The notes: generated from the sequence alone by a model not told the origin. A DNA stretch of 57,485 bases from Cohnella xylanilytica (GCF_014212175.1 NZ_JACJVR010000007.1:1-57485), one strand, 5' to 3'. Positions 43,983-53,417 are shown, counted from the first letter of the stretch. Made by a program: numbers and translations.

Positions 43983-44327
43983 ATGCGCGGAAGATTGACG
44001 ACGCACGTTCTCGACGTGGCGCTCGGGACGCCGGCTGCCGGCTTGCGGGTGCAGCTCTGGCGCATTCGGGATGACGGGAGGGAATTGCTGAAGGAGGCGT
44101 TCACGAACGAGGACGGCCGGCTGGCGGAGCCGCTTCTGTCCGGCGAAGCCATGGAGACCGGCCAATACGAGCTTCTGTTCGACGTAGGCGATTATTACCG
44201 GGGAAGCGCTTCGGTCGCGTTCCTCGAATGGGTCCCGGTCCGGTTCCATATGGCCGATCCGGATTCCCACTACCACGTGCCTCTGCTGGTCGCTCCCGGA
44301 GGCTACAGCACTTATCGCGGAAGCTAG
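43983..44327 (+). CDS. pucM: 5-hydroxyisourate hydrolase
   Basis: A 114-residue transthyretin-related protein that opens 5-hydroxyisourate to OHCU. TTHVLDVALGTPAAGL at the N-terminus and the terminal YRGS are the diagnostic motifs that separate HIU hydrolases from true transthyretins. His, Arg and His of the active site are present in THVLD, LWRIR and FHMADPDSHYHVP. GGGGAGGGGAAG precedes the ATG. Confidence 0.95.
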   Translation: MRGRLTTHVLDVALGTPAAGLRVQLWRIRDDGRELLKEAFTNEDGRLAEPLLSGEAMETGQYELLFDVGDYYRGSASVAFLEWVPVRFHMADPDSHYHVPLLVAPGGYSTYRGS

Positions 44328-44338
44328 GAGGGTTGACG

Positions 44339-45736
44339 ATGGCCGAACGCTTCGATCGGATCGTGAGGGGAGGGCTGGCGGTGCTCCCCGGGGAGACGCG
44401 AGTTCTCGATATCGGAATCCGGGGCGGCAGGATCGCCGCGCTGGAGGACCGGCTCGAGGCGGAGGATGGGACGCCGGTGACCGACGCCCGCGGCCTGTGG
44501 GTGCTGCCCGGCATGGTAGACGTCCACGTTCACTTCAACGAGCCGGGCATGGGGCATTGGGAAGGCTTCGCGACGGGCTCCGCCGCGCTGGCGGCCGGCG
44601 GCTGCACGACGTACGTCGATATGCCGCTCAACGGACTGCCGCCGACGGTGAACGTGCCGGCCTTGAACGCGAAGGCGAAGCTCGCGGAAGGCGTCTCCTC
44701 CGTCGATTACGCCTTCTGGGGCGGGCTCGTGCCCGGCAACCTGGACGATCTGGAAGGGCTGGCCGCCGAAGGCGTGCCCGCCTTCAAAGCGTTCCTGTCC
44801 AACCCGGGAGGCGAGGGAGAAGAGCGGTTCCGCGAGGTCGACGATTGGACGCTGCTAGAAGGAATGAAGCGCATCGCTTCGTTCGGCGGTTTGCTCGCGC
44901 TTCACGCGGAGAGCGACGCGATCACCGCGAAGCTGGCCGGCGAAGCGGCGAAGGCCGGGCGCGCCGGCCCGCTCGACTTCGCCGCGACGCGTCCCGTCAT
45001 CGCCGAGCTGGAAGCGGTGAACCGGGCGCTGCTGTTCGCGGAGCAGACCGGCTGCCGGCTGCACTTCGTGCACATCAGCAGCCCCGAAGGGGTCGAGCTG
45101 ATCGACCGGGCCAAGCGGCGGGGGCTCGACGTAACGGTCGAGACGTGTCCCCACTACTTGACGCTCTCCGAGACGGACCTTGCGAGACTCGGCGCGGTCG
45201 CCAAGTGCGCGCCGCCTCTTCGCGACGCCGATCGGATCGAGCGGATGTGGGAGCAGCTCGCGGAGGGGAAGATCGACATCGTCGCATCGGACCATTCGCC
45301 GTGCCCCGCGGAGCTGAAGACCGCGCCGGGCATGTCGTTCATGGAAGCGTGGGGAGGCATCGCGGGAGCGCAGAGCAGCCTGGAGCTGATGCTGGCGGAA
45401 GGATACTTCCGAAGGGGCGTTCCGCTGCCGGCGCTGTCGGCGATGCTGTCGGCCAACCCGGCGAGAAGATTCGGGCTGTATCCCCGCAAAGGCGAGATCG
45501 CCGTCGGCTTCGACGCCGACCTGGCCCTCGTCGATCCCGAAGGGGCCTATCGATTACAAGAAGAAGATTTGCTGCAGCGGCACAAGATCAGCCCGTATCT
45601 AGGAAGAACCTTCCCTTGCCGGGTCGTCGAGACGCTCGTCCGGGGCCGGACGGTGTACGAACGGGGCCGGGGAATCGCGCTTCCGGGAAGAGGAGAACGG
45701 CTTCGGACCGAAGCCGGAAGGAAGGTGACGCCATGA
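44339..45736 (+). CDS. pucH: Allantoinase
   Basis: A 465-residue cyclic amidohydrolase that opens allantoin to allantoate. HVHFNEPG near 62-69 is the metal HxH, PAFKAFLS near 147-154 holds the carbamylated Lys bridging the metals, and CPHYLTL and VASDHSPCP supply further ligands. The start is the ATG at 44339 with AGGAGGG before it. It ends in an ATGA overlap with pucF. Confidence 0.93.
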   Translation: MAERFDRIVRGGLAVLPGETRVLDIGIRGGRIAALEDRLEAEDGTPVTDARGLWVLPGMVDVHVHFNEPGMGHWEGFATGSAALAAGGCTTYVDMPLNGLPPTVNVPALNAKAKLAEGVSSVDYAFWGGLVPGNLDDLEGLAAEGVPAFKAFLSNPGGEGEERFREVDDWTLLEGMKRIASFGGLLALHAESDAITAKLAGEAAKAGRAGPLDFAATRPVIAELEAVNRALLFAEQTGCRLHFVHISSPEGVELIDRAKRRGLDVTVETCPHYLTLSETDLARLGAVAKCAPPLRDADRIERMWEQLAEGKIDIVASDHSPCPAELKTAPGMSFMEAWGGIAGAQSSLELMLAEGYFRRGVPLPALSAMLSANPARRFGLYPRKGEIAVGFDADLALVDPEGAYRLQEEDLLQRHKISPYLGRTFPCRVVETLVRGRTVYERGRGIALPGRGERLRTEAGRKVTP

Positions 45737-46995
45737 TCCCGAATTTGCCGGAACCGAACGAGACGATCGGCGAGCTGACGAAGCTGCTCGGGCAGCTGGC
45801 CGCCTTCTCCGACGGGGAGGGGCCCGGGGTAACCCGCTTGCTCTATACGCCGTCGTGGGCGAACGCGCAGCGCTTCCTGGCGGACGTGATGGCCGAAGCG
45901 GGACTCGCGCCCCGGTTCGACGCCGTGGGCAATCTGTACGGACGTCTGCCCGGTACGGATCCGGACGGCGACGTCGTCCTGACCGGCTCGCACGTCGACA
46001 CCGTCCGTTCCGCGGGCCAGTACGACGGAGCGTACGGCATCGTCGCCGGAATCGCGGCGTTGGCCTATTTGAAGAAGACATACGGCGCGCCGCGGCGGCC
46101 GCTGGAAGTCGTCTCCTTCTGCGAGGAGGAGGGAAGCCGGTTCCCGCTCGCCTACTGGGGCTCCGGCCATGTGTCCGGCCTATACGACTGGCGCTCGGGA
46201 GCCGACATGGCGGACGAGGACGGCGTCACGCTGGGCGAAGCGATGCGAGATTGCGGATTCGGCCGGGAGGAGCTCGGCGAATGCCGTCGCGACGACCTGG
46301 CCGCCTTCGTCGAACTTCATATCGAGCAGGGCATGGTGCTGGAACGGATGGAGAAAAGAATCGGCATCGTCGAGACGATCGTCGGCCAGCGCCGTTACGC
46401 CGTCACGCTCGAAGGCGCGGCGAACCACGCCGGCACGACGCCGATGACGATGCGCCAGGACGCGGCGGCCGGCGCCGCCGAATGCATCGTCCGCCTCGAA
46501 GCGCTGGCCTCGCAGTGGGGCGAGCCGCTCGTCGCGACCGTCGGCAAGATCGAGGCTCGGCCGAACACGCCGAACGTCATCGCCGGCGCGGTCGACTTCA
46601 CCCTCGATATCCGGCACGCGGACGAATGGCGCCTGAACGCGTTCAGCGAGCTGGCGTTGTCCGAGATCGAGCGGATCGCCCTTCGCCGGCGACTGAGACA
46701 CAAGATCACGCCCTGGCTCGCGACGAAGCCGGTGCCGATGAACCCGGCGCTGGCGAGGAGCGCCGAGCGCGTCTGCCAACATCTGATAATGCCGTATCGC
46801 CGCATGGTGAGCGGAGCCGGGCACGACGCCCAGGTGATCGCTCCCCTGTGCCCGACGGCGATGATCTTCGTGCCGAGCCGGGGCGGAATCAGCCATTCGC
46901 CCAGCGAATACACGGAGCCCCGCCTGCTCGCCGACGGGGTCGCGGTCTTGGCCGCCATGCTATACGAATTGGCTTACGAGGAGCAACCGACATGA
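45733..46995 (+). CDS. pucF: Allantoate amidohydrolase
   Basis: A 420-residue M20-family metallohydrolase that releases ammonia and carbon dioxide from allantoate to give ureidoglycine. GSHVDTV near 95, AYGIVAG, CEEEGSRFP and GAGHDAQVIA are the family motifs for the two-metal site. N-carbamoyl amino acid hydrolases are close relatives. The neighbours pucH and pucG settle the call. It is translationally coupled on both sides. Confidence 0.92.
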   Translation: MIPNLPEPNETIGELTKLLGQLAAFSDGEGPGVTRLLYTPSWANAQRFLADVMAEAGLAPRFDAVGNLYGRLPGTDPDGDVVLTGSHVDTVRSAGQYDGAYGIVAGIAALAYLKKTYGAPRRPLEVVSFCEEEGSRFPLAYWGSGHVSGLYDWRSGADMADEDGVTLGEAMRDCGFGREELGECRRDDLAAFVELHIEQGMVLERMEKRIGIVETIVGQRRYAVTLEGAANHAGTTPMTMRQDAAAGAAECIVRLEALASQWGEPLVATVGKIEARPNTPNVIAGAVDFTLDIRHADEWRLNAFSELALSEIERIALRRRLRHKITPWLATKPVPMNPALARSAERVCQHLIMPYRRMVSGAGHDAQVIAPLCPTAMIFVPSRGGISHSPSEYTEPRLLADGVAVLAAMLYELAYEEQPT

Positions 46996-48233
46996 GAACA
47001 TTCGCCGAACTATCGCCGTCGCCCCGCACCATCCTGACTCCCGGTCCGGTCGAGGTCGACCCTCGGGTGCTGCGCGCGTTGTCCTATCCGATCCTGGGTC
47101 AATTCGATCCCGAATTCACCGCTCTGATGAACGATACGATGGAGATGCTCCGCCAATTGTTCCGCACGGATAACCGGTGGGCGTATCCGGTGGACGGCAC
47201 GTCGAGGTCCGGTATCGAAGCGGTGCTGACCAGCCTGATCGAGCCGGGCGACCGCGTGCTCGTTCCGATCTACGGGCGGTTCGGGCACCTTCTGCACGAG
47301 ATCGCCGAGCGCTGCGGAGCGGAGGTAACGACGATCGAGAAGGAGTGGGGAACCGTCTTCGAGCCGGAGGAGATCGTCGCGGCGATCAAGCGGACGAAGC
47401 CGGCCGTCGTCGCCCTCGTCCACGGGGAGACGTCGACCGGCCGGCTTCAGCCGCTCGAAGAGATCGGCCGGGCGTGCCGCGAGCTGGACGTCCTGCTCGT
47501 CGTGGACGCCGTCGCCACGATCGGCGGCGTCCCGGTCGAAGCGGACGCTTGGCATCTCGACGCGGTCGTCGGAGGCACTCAGAAGTGCCTGTCGGTTCCT
47601 TCCGGCATGTCTCCGATCACGTACAACGAGCGGGCCGAGCGCAAGGTGCTGTCCCGCAAACGGGTCGAGCGCGGCCTGCGCGGCCCGGACTACTCCGCTC
47701 CGGCGGAAGAGCGCCGCCCGATCCAGAGCAATTATCTCGATCTGGCCCAGCTTCAGGACTACTGGAGCCCGGCCCGGCTCAACCACCATACCGAGATGAC
47801 CTCGATGCTGTACGGCTTGCGCGAAGGGCTGCGAATCGCGCTGGCGGAAGGGCTGGACGCCCGCTTCGCCCGGCACCGCCTGCACGAATCGGCCCTCGTC
47901 GCCGGGTTGCGGGCGATGGGGGTTGCGTTCTACGGCGATCCGGCGTGCAAGCTGCCGGTCGTCACCTGCGTGACGATTCCGGAGGGCATCGACGGGGAGT
48001 CGGTGCGCTCGATGCTATTGGACCTGTTCGGCATCGAGATCGCCAGCTCCTTCGGGCCGCTCAAGGGCAAGATCTGGCGCATAGGCACGATGGGCTACAG
48101 CTGCAGTCGCAAAAACGTCCTCCACTTCCTCGGCGCGTTCGAAGCCGTCCTTCTCCGCCACGGCTTCCGGCTTCCGGCCGGAGCGGCCCTCCAGGCGGCG
48201 CTGGACGTCTACGACGCTGCGAAGGAAGGATAG
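46992..48233 (+). CDS. pucG: (S)-ureidoglycine-glyoxylate aminotransferase
   Basis: A 413-residue class V PLP aminotransferase. TPGPVEVDPRVL at the N-terminus, DGTSRSGIEAVL near 75, and Lys198 in GGTQKCLSVPSG as the PLP Schiff-base lysine. PucG transfers the amino group of ureidoglycine to glyoxylate, giving glycine. It is the last gene of the purine operon and is followed by a clear terminator. Confidence 0.92.
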   Translation: MRTFAELSPSPRTILTPGPVEVDPRVLRALSYPILGQFDPEFTALMNDTMEMLRQLFRTDNRWAYPVDGTSRSGIEAVLTSLIEPGDRVLVPIYGRFGHLLHEIAERCGAEVTTIEKEWGTVFEPEEIVAAIKRTKPAVVALVHGETSTGRLQPLEEIGRACRELDVLLVVDAVATIGGVPVEADAWHLDAVVGGTQKCLSVPSGMSPITYNERAERKVLSRKRVERGLRGPDYSAPAEERRPIQSNYLDLAQLQDYWSPARLNHHTEMTSMLYGLREGLRIALAEGLDARFARHRLHESALVAGLRAMGVAFYGDPACKLPVVTCVTIPEGIDGESVRSMLLDLFGIEIASSFGPLKGKIWRIGTMGYSCSRKNVLHFLGAFEAVLLRHGFRLPAGAALQAALDVYDAAKEG

Positions 48234-48245
48234 CGCGGACGCCTG

Positions 48246-48276
48246 ACCGGACCCGGTTCTCGGGTTCGGTTTTTTC
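48246..48276 (+). terminator. Terminator of the purine operon
   Basis: ACCGGACCCG (48246-48255) pairs with CGGGTTCGGT (48261-48270), one wobble, followed by TTTTTT. Confidence 0.9.
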
Positions 48277-48296
48277 TCGTTTTCGGATATTATCGC

Positions 48297-48600
48297 CACT
48301 CTCCCGTCGGCTCAGGACGAACCGTAGCGCGGGCTTATGGGCACTCTCCCGTCGGCTCAGGACGAACCGTAGCGCGGGCTTATGGGCACTCTCCCATCGG
48401 CTCAGAATGATCGGTAACGCGGCTTAGTGTCGCTCTCCCAACGGCTCAGAATCATCGGTAACGCGGCTTATGGCCACTCTCCCATTAGCTCAGGATGACG
48501 GGTGCCCGACTTATAGCACTCTCCCATCGGCTCAGAATGATCGGTAATGCAGCTTAGCGTCACTCTCCGATCAGCTAAGGATGATCGGTAGCCCGGCCGC
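48297..48600 (+). repeat. Tandem repeat, about 44 bp, seven copies
   Basis: Units begin CACTCTCC at 48297, 48342, 48387, 48431 (CGCTCTCC), 48475, 48517 and 48561. Each contains a GGCTCAGRA-like core followed by GGTA and GCTTA. The first two are identical, and the rest diverge progressively. There are no unique spacers. Confidence 0.9.
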
Positions 48601-49353
48601 GGGTTGGCTTCAGGTCGAAGGCGGAGGGGGAAGGATAGGGGAGGGATGGGGGAAGAAAGGAGAAAGGAGAAAGGAGAAAGGAGGAGATAGGGGCATTTAG
48701 GAGATCGAGTTGTAGCGAAAATAGACCTGAGCTAAAGGGAGAGTGGCCATAAAAAAGAAAATGGGAATCGGAGCCTGGCGACTATTAGCGATAAAGTGAA
48801 GAAAGAGCCTGACTGCAAGAGATGAACGGTACGGGATTGAATGCTGTAGTTTAGCTGCAATAGCTTAACTTCAAGAGCTTGACTTTAAGGCAGACTCGTA
48901 TTAATGAAGAAAAAAAATTGAATCGGCGGGACTGAGCAAAAAGGGGAGTGAGCATAACGAGGCGAAGCGAGAGAAGCTAGAATTATGAAGCGAGAATAAT
49001 AAGGAAGAGAGAGGATCGACAAACCTCCGGCAACTTTCGCGGGACAGGTTCGTAATACGATTATGCCATTCGCAAAAAAAAGAATGATTTTGCCGAAGCG
49101 GGTTATGGGGCATGTCGTCACGGAGCGAAAGGGATAGCGGTGGCATCCGGTTAGCGGTTCGGCCGAGTCGAGACGGATGCGGGAATGCCGCTCCTGAATC
49201 GAAGGGATAACGGAATGATCGCAGCGAACGGGATTCGCCGGTTATCGGGGCGCCGGGAAGGAGGGCGGGGAAGAAAGGAAGATCCGAGCGGAGGGGAAAA
49301 GGGACGCCGCCCCGAAAGCGAAAGGCGCCTGCCGAACGAAGCGGGGCGAAAAA
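48601..49353. other. Non-coding, low-complexity stretch
   Basis: It holds a purine-rich segment with GGAGAAA repeated about four times (near 48655-48685). Next is an inverted copy of part of the 44-bp repeat (near 48727-48752), then three imperfect 14-bp GCTT-rich repeats (near 48850-48890) and AT-rich sequence. Short open frames on both strands lack ribosome sites. No gene is supported. Confidence 0.6.
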
Positions 49354-49438
49354 CTGTTAAGGCTTTTTCCTTGACATCGGATCGAATCTCTCGTAACATA
49401 GGAACGTAGCTTGGGCTGTTAAGTGGTTTTCCTTGACA
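49354..49438 (+). repeat. 23-bp direct repeat carrying TTGACA
   Basis: Two near-identical copies (49354-49376 and 49416-49438), 62 bp apart. Both start CTGTTAAG and end TTTTCCTTGACA. The first supplies the -35 of the ylxM promoter. The second ends near the ylxM ribosome site. Confidence 0.8.
49371..49399 (+). promoter_or_regulatory. Promoter of ylxM-ffh operon
   Basis: TTGACA (49371-49376) and TAACAT (49394-49399), 17-bp spacing. Confidence 0.75.
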
Positions 49439-49459
49439 ATGGCGAAGGAGTGAACCTTT

Positions 49460-49843
49460 GTGCATGGGGAGAACGCTCTGGAGAAGACGAATCGGATCAA
49501 CGTGCTGTTCGATTTCTATGGTCCGCTTCTGACGGAGAAGCAGCAGACCTTCCTGAAGTGTTATTACCACGACGATTATTCCCTGGGCGAGATCGCCGAA
49601 GACTTCGAGATCAGCCGGCAGGCGGTCTACGAGCATCTGAAGCGCTCGGAACAGATACTGGAAGACTACGAACATAAATTGGGTCTCGCGGCCCGCCACG
49701 AGCGGCTGCAGGAGGGACTCGCGCAATTGGATCGGTTGATCGGCGAGCTGCCCGCTCCCTGGCGGGAATCGCTGCGCGGCACGGTGGAGACGCTCCGGGG
49801 AGCGGAAGCCGGAACGCCGCCGGAAGGCGCGGCGCGCGCGTAA
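49460..49843 (+). CDS. ylxM: UPF0122 protein YlxM
   Basis: A 127-residue helix-turn-helix protein ([38 protein letters not shown], about 25-62), related to sigma-70 region 4. In Gram-positive bacteria YlxM is encoded with ffh and in streptococci modulates SRP function. The start is GTG at 49460 after AAGGAG. An ATG four bases later is out of frame. The last 15 residues are Ala/Gly/Pro-rich. Confidence 0.93.
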   Translation: MHGENALEKTNRINVLFDFYGPLLTEKQQTFLKCYYHDDYSLGEIAEDFEISRQAVYEHLKRSEQILEDYEHKLGLAARHERLQEGLAQLDRLIGELPAPWRESLRGTVETLRGAEAGTPPEGAARA

Positions 49844-49873
49844 CGCGGGCCGATCGAAAGGAGGGACCGGAGC

Positions 49874-51256
49874 ATGGCATTCGAAGGATTGACGACTCGG
49901 CTGCAGAACGTGTTCGGCAAGCTGAGGGGCAAAGGCAAGCTGTCGGAGGACGACGTTAACGAAGCGATGCGCGAGGTCAGGCTCGCGCTGCTGGAAGCGG
50001 ACGTCAACTTCAAGGTCGTCAAGGATTTTATCGCCAAGGTCAAGGAGAAGGCCGTCGGCGCGGAAGTGCAGAAGAGCTTCACGCCCGGCATGGTCGTCGT
50101 CGACATCGTCCACAAGGAATTGATCGAGCTGATGGGCGGCTCGCAGGCGAAGCTGGCGAAGTCGAACAGGCCGCCGACGATCGTGCTGATGGCCGGTCTG
50201 CAAGGGGCGGGTAAGACGACGCTGACCGGCAAGCTGGCGAAGCTGCTGCAATCGCAGAACCATAAGCCGCTGCTCGTCGCGGGCGACATCTACCGGCCCG
50301 CCGCGATCAAGCAGCTCGAGGTGCTCGGAGGCCAGATCGGCGTCCCGGTGTTCTCGCTCGGCGACAAGGTCAGCCCGGTCGAGATCGCGAAGCAGGGCGT
50401 CCAGCTCGCCAAGGAGCAAGGCAACGACTACGTCCTGATCGACACCGCCGGCCGTCTGCAGATCGACGAAGCCCTGATGGAGGAGATCAAGCAGATCCAC
50501 GCCGCCGTCAAGCCGGATGAGGTTCTCCTCGTCGTCGACGCGATGACCGGCCAGGAAGCCGTCAACGTGGCGAAGAGCTTCCACGAGCAGCTCGAGCTGA
50601 CCGGCGTCGTGCTGACGAAGCTGGACGGCGATACCCGCGGCGGCGCCGCGTTGTCCGTCAAGGCGGTGACGGGCTGCCCGATCAAGTTCGCCTCCACGGG
50701 CGAGAAGATCGACCAGCTCGAGGCGTTCCACCCGGACCGGATGGCGTCCCGGATTCTCGGCATGGGCGACATGCTCTCCCTCATCGAGAAGGCGCAGTCG
50801 AACATCGACGCGGAGAAGGCGAAGGATCTCGAGCGCAAGATGCGCACGGCCGAATTCACGTTCGACGACTTCCTCGAGCAGATGGAGCAGGTGCGCAAGC
50901 TGGGGCCGCTGGATCAGCTTCTCGATATGATGCCCGGAATGAACAAGATCAAGGGCAATCCGAACTTCAAGATCGACGAGAAGCAGATCGCGAGAACGGA
51001 AGCGATCGTCAAGTCGATGACGAAGGCCGAGAAGCAGAAGCCCGACATCATCAACTACAGCCGCCGCAAGCGGATCGCCGCGGGAAGCGGAACGTCGCTC
51101 GCGGAAGTGAACCGGCTGCTGAAGCAGTTCGAGGACATGAAGAAGATGATGAAGCAGTTCACCGGCATGATGGGGCCGAAGGGCAAGGGTCCGAAGGGCG
51201 GCATGAAGGCGCTCAAGGGCATGCTCGGCGGCAAAAACATGAAGTTCCCGTTCTGA
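49874..51256 (+). CDS. ffh: Signal recognition particle protein Ffh
   Basis: A 460-residue SRP54 GTPase. N domain, then G domain with [10 protein letters not shown] near 107, DTAGRLQI and [10 protein letters not shown]. The methionine-rich M domain (about 300-460) binds SRP RNA and signal peptides and ends in a basic Gly/Lys tail. It partners with FtsY, encoded 34 kb upstream in this window. GGAGGGACC precedes the ATG. Confidence 0.97.
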   Translation: MAFEGLTTRLQNVFGKLRGKGKLSEDDVNEAMREVRLALLEADVNFKVVKDFIAKVKEKAVGAEVQKSFTPGMVVVDIVHKELIELMGGSQAKLAKSNRPPTIVLMAGLQGAGKTTLTGKLAKLLQSQNHKPLLVAGDIYRPAAIKQLEVLGGQIGVPVFSLGDKVSPVEIAKQGVQLAKEQGNDYVLIDTAGRLQIDEALMEEIKQIHAAVKPDEVLLVVDAMTGQEAVNVAKSFHEQLELTGVVLTKLDGDTRGGAALSVKAVTGCPIKFASTGEKIDQLEAFHPDRMASRILGMGDMLSLIEKAQSNIDAEKAKDLERKMRTAEFTFDDFLEQMEQVRKLGPLDQLLDMMPGMNKIKGNPNFKIDEKQIARTEAIVKSMTKAEKQKPDIINYSRRKRIAAGSGTSLAEVNRLLKQFEDMKKMMKQFTGMMGPKGKGPKGGMKALKGMLGGKNMKFPF

Positions 51257-51317
51257 TCGCAAGACGAACGGCGAATCGATAACAGCCGATAACTTCGTTA
51301 AGGAGGTGAAAGTTCAA

Positions 51318-51590
51318 ATGGCAGTTCGCATCCGTCTGAAACGTATGGGCGCTCATAAAGCTCCTTTCTACCGCGTGGTCGTATCCGATTCCCGTTCGCC
51401 GCGCGACGGCCGCTTCATCGAGGAGATCGGCATCTACAATCCGGTCGCTCAACCGGCTCAAGTGCAAATCGACGAAGAGAAAGCTCTGAAATGGCTCCAG
51501 AACGGCGCGCAAGCGTCCGACACGGTCCGCAATCTTCTGAGCAGCGCCGGCGTCCTGAAGAAGTTCCACGAATCCAAGCTCCAGAAGTAA
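51318..51590 (+). CDS. rpsP: 30S ribosomal protein bS16
   Basis: A 90-residue protein, [22 protein letters not shown], the standard bS16 N-terminus and length. The frame opens four codons earlier at a GTG that is part of the AAGGAGGTG ribosome site, so the ATG at 51318 is chosen. Codon use is relaxed toward A/T at third positions. Confidence 0.96.
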   Translation: MAVRIRLKRMGAHKAPFYRVVVSDSRSPRDGRFIEEIGIYNPVAQPAQVQIDEEKALKWLQNGAQASDTVRNLLSSAGVLKKFHESKLQK

Positions 51591-51618
51591 GACGTCCTAC
51601 GACCCGGAGGGATAAGCC

Positions 51619-51852
51619 ATGGAACAATTGATTCGGGTTATCGCCCGAGCTTTGGTGGATCATCCGGAAGACGTGCAAATTCAGGTCAAGGAAGACGCGC
51701 GCGGCCTGGTGTACGAGCTTTCCGTTCATCCCGACGATGTCGGCAAAGTCATCGGCAAGCAGGGACGCATCGCGAAAGCGCTGCGTACGGTAGTCGCTTC
51801 CGCCGCCGTCAAGGAGCGGAGACGCGTCATCGTGGACATTGTATCGGAATAA
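51619..51852 (+). CDS. khpA: KH-domain RNA-binding protein KhpA
   Basis: A 77-residue single KH domain with the GxxG loop IGKQGRIA. It partners with KhpB (Jag/EloR) in Gram-positive bacteria to bind many transcripts and affect cell elongation. It lies between rpsP and rimM as in B. subtilis (ylqC). The neighbouring ylqD of B. subtilis is absent here. Confidence 0.93.
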   Translation: MEQLIRVIARALVDHPEDVQIQVKEDARGLVYELSVHPDDVGKVIGKQGRIAKALRTVVASAAVKERRRVIVDIVSE

Positions 51853-51859
51853 CGCAGGC

Positions 51860-51955
51860 GAAGGGTCGGGAATGCCTCGGGCATGTCCGGCCCTTCTCGT
51901 CGGTTGCGTGAACCGCAAAATCCGCATTCCGGACGAACCGCCATGCAGATTTTGC
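51860..51955 (+). other. Two hairpins in the khpA-rimM leader
   Basis: Hairpin 1 (51860-51896) pairs GAAGGG with CCCTTC and ATGCC with GGCAT. Hairpin 2 (51915-51955) pairs GCAAAATC with GATTTTGC and GCAT with ATGC. Neither is followed by a T run. The 183-base gap is long for this operon, and the folds may be an RNA control element or processing site. Confidence 0.55.
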
Positions 51956-52035
51956 AGTTCATCGGGAACCGGAAGAAGAGGCAACTTATCGGTACAGATC
52001 CTTTTCTACAAGCGATCCTTAAGGAGGCGGCTTCC

Positions 52036-52557
52036 ATGGCGGAAGAGCGCAGGCTCAACGTAGGCAAAATCGTCAATACCCACGGCATCCGCGGCGAAGT
52101 GAAGGTATGGCCCACCACCGACTTCCCGGACGTTCGCTTCCGTTCCGGCAACCGGCTGCTGCTCGTGCCGCCGGAATCCGGCGAGCCGGTCGAGGTCGTC
52201 GTCCAGAGCTCCCGCGAGCAGAGCAACGTGTTCATCGTGAAGCTCAAGGGCTTCGACAACATCAACGAGGTCGAGAAGTATAAAGGCTGGGAGCTGAAGG
52301 TCGAGCCCGACAATCGGGTCGAGCTCGAGGAAGGCGAATATTACGTCCGGGACATCGTCGGCTGCTCCGTCCTGACGGACGAGGGAGAGAAGCTCGGCAC
52401 GATTACGGACGTGCTGTCTCCCGGCGCGAACGACGTCTGGGTCGTCAAGCGGCCGAAGGGCAAGGAACTGCTGCTGCCTGTCATCGACGACGTCGTGCTG
52501 GACGTGGACGTCCCCGGCAAAGTCGTCAAAGTGCGTCTGATGGAAGGGTTGCTGTAA
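52036..52557 (+). CDS. rimM: Ribosome maturation factor RimM
   Basis: A 173-residue factor for 30S head assembly around S19. The RimM N-terminal barrel begins [18 protein letters not shown], and the PRC-barrel half includes [12 protein letters not shown] and [14 protein letters not shown]. The frame extends far upstream, but AAGGAGG ends 10 bases before the ATG at 52036. trmD starts 1 base after its stop. Confidence 0.95.
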   Translation: MAEERRLNVGKIVNTHGIRGEVKVWPTTDFPDVRFRSGNRLLLVPPESGEPVEVVVQSSREQSNVFIVKLKGFDNINEVEKYKGWELKVEPDNRVELEEGEYYVRDIVGCSVLTDEGEKLGTITDVLSPGANDVWVVKRPKGKELLLPVIDDVVLDVDVPGKVVKVRLMEGLL

Positions 52558-52558
52558 G

Positions 52559-53347
52559 ATGCGGGTAGACGTGTTGACCTTGTTCCCGGAGATGTTCGAA
52601 GGCGTATTCGGGAGCAGCATTCTCGGCAAAGCCCGCGACAAGGGAATCGTCTCGCTGGAGACGGTAAATTTCCGGGATTACGCCAATAATAAGCATAATA
52701 CCGTCGACGATACGCCGTACGGCGGCGGGGGCGGCATGGTGCTCAAGCCGGAGCCGATCTTCGCCGCCGTCGAGGACGTCTCGGCGCGCGCGAACGGGGA
52801 ACGGGCGGCTGAAGGTAGGGAACCCGCCAAGCCGCGGGTCATCCTCATGTGCCCGCAAGGCGAGAAGTTCACGCAGGCGAAGGCCAAGGAGCTCTCGGGC
52901 GAGGAGCATCTGATCTTCATCTGCGGCCATTACGAAGGATACGACGAGCGAATCCGTCAGTACCTGGTGACGGACGAGCTGTCCGTCGGCGATTACGTGC
53001 TCACGGGAGGCGAGCTGCCCGCGATGGTCGTCATCGACGCCGTCGTCCGGCTGCTGCCGGGCGTCCTCGGCAACGAGCTGTCCGCCGTGACGGATTCGTT
53101 CAGCGACGGACTGCTCGAGTACCCCCACTACACCCGTCCGCCCGAATTCCGCGAGTGGAAGGTGCCGGACGTGCTGCTGTCCGGCCACCACGCCGAGATC
53201 GGGAAGTGGCGCCGGCAGCAGTCGCTCGTCCGGACGCTGGAGCGCCGTCCCGATCTGCTGGAGACGGCCGAGCTCACCGCGAAGGAGCGGGAATGGCTTG
53301 AGCGGGAGAAGGCGCGCGGCGGCCTTCCGGCGCCGGATTCCGAGTAA
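52559..53347 (+). CDS. trmD: tRNA (guanine-N1)-methyltransferase TrmD
   Basis: A 262-residue SPOUT methyltransferase that makes m1G37 in tRNAs, preventing frameshifts. [14 protein letters not shown] near 55-68, [11 protein letters not shown] near 122-132 and [16 protein letters not shown] near 140-155 (trefoil knot) are diagnostic. Length is normal. Order rimM-trmD-rplS is conserved. Confidence 0.96.
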   Translation: MRVDVLTLFPEMFEGVFGSSILGKARDKGIVSLETVNFRDYANNKHNTVDDTPYGGGGGMVLKPEPIFAAVEDVSARANGERAAEGREPAKPRVILMCPQGEKFTQAKAKELSGEEHLIFICGHYEGYDERIRQYLVTDELSVGDYVLTGGELPAMVVIDAVVRLLPGVLGNELSAVTDSFSDGLLEYPHYTRPPEFREWKVPDVLLSGHHAEIGKWRRQQSLVRTLERRPDLLETAELTAKEREWLEREKARGGLPAPDSE

Positions 53348-53381
53348 AGGCGGGCCTCGCGCGGGGGAGAGCAAGTTATAG

Positions 53382-53410
53382 TTGTTTTCCGCCGCGGTTT
53401 ATGATAAAAT
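53382..53410 (+). promoter_or_regulatory. Promoter of rplS
   Basis: TTGTTT (53382-53387) and TAAAAT (53405-53410), 17-bp spacing. It would give rplS a leader of about 140 bases. Confidence 0.6.
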
Positions 53411-53417
53411 TTCAACT

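Noticed and set aside
48297..48600. Repeat array as a CRISPR
   Set aside because: The 44-bp units are contiguous and diverging, with no unique spacers between conserved repeats and no cas genes.
48885..49146. Short minus-strand frames in the repeat-rich desert
   Set aside because: Overlapping frames in two registers, AT-rich, no ribosome sites, no recognisable protein.
15565..49353. Island as an integrative element or prophage
   Set aside because: No integrase, transposase, phage gene, tRNA target or flanking direct repeat is visible, and gene composition resembles the core. Insertion is inferred only from gene order.
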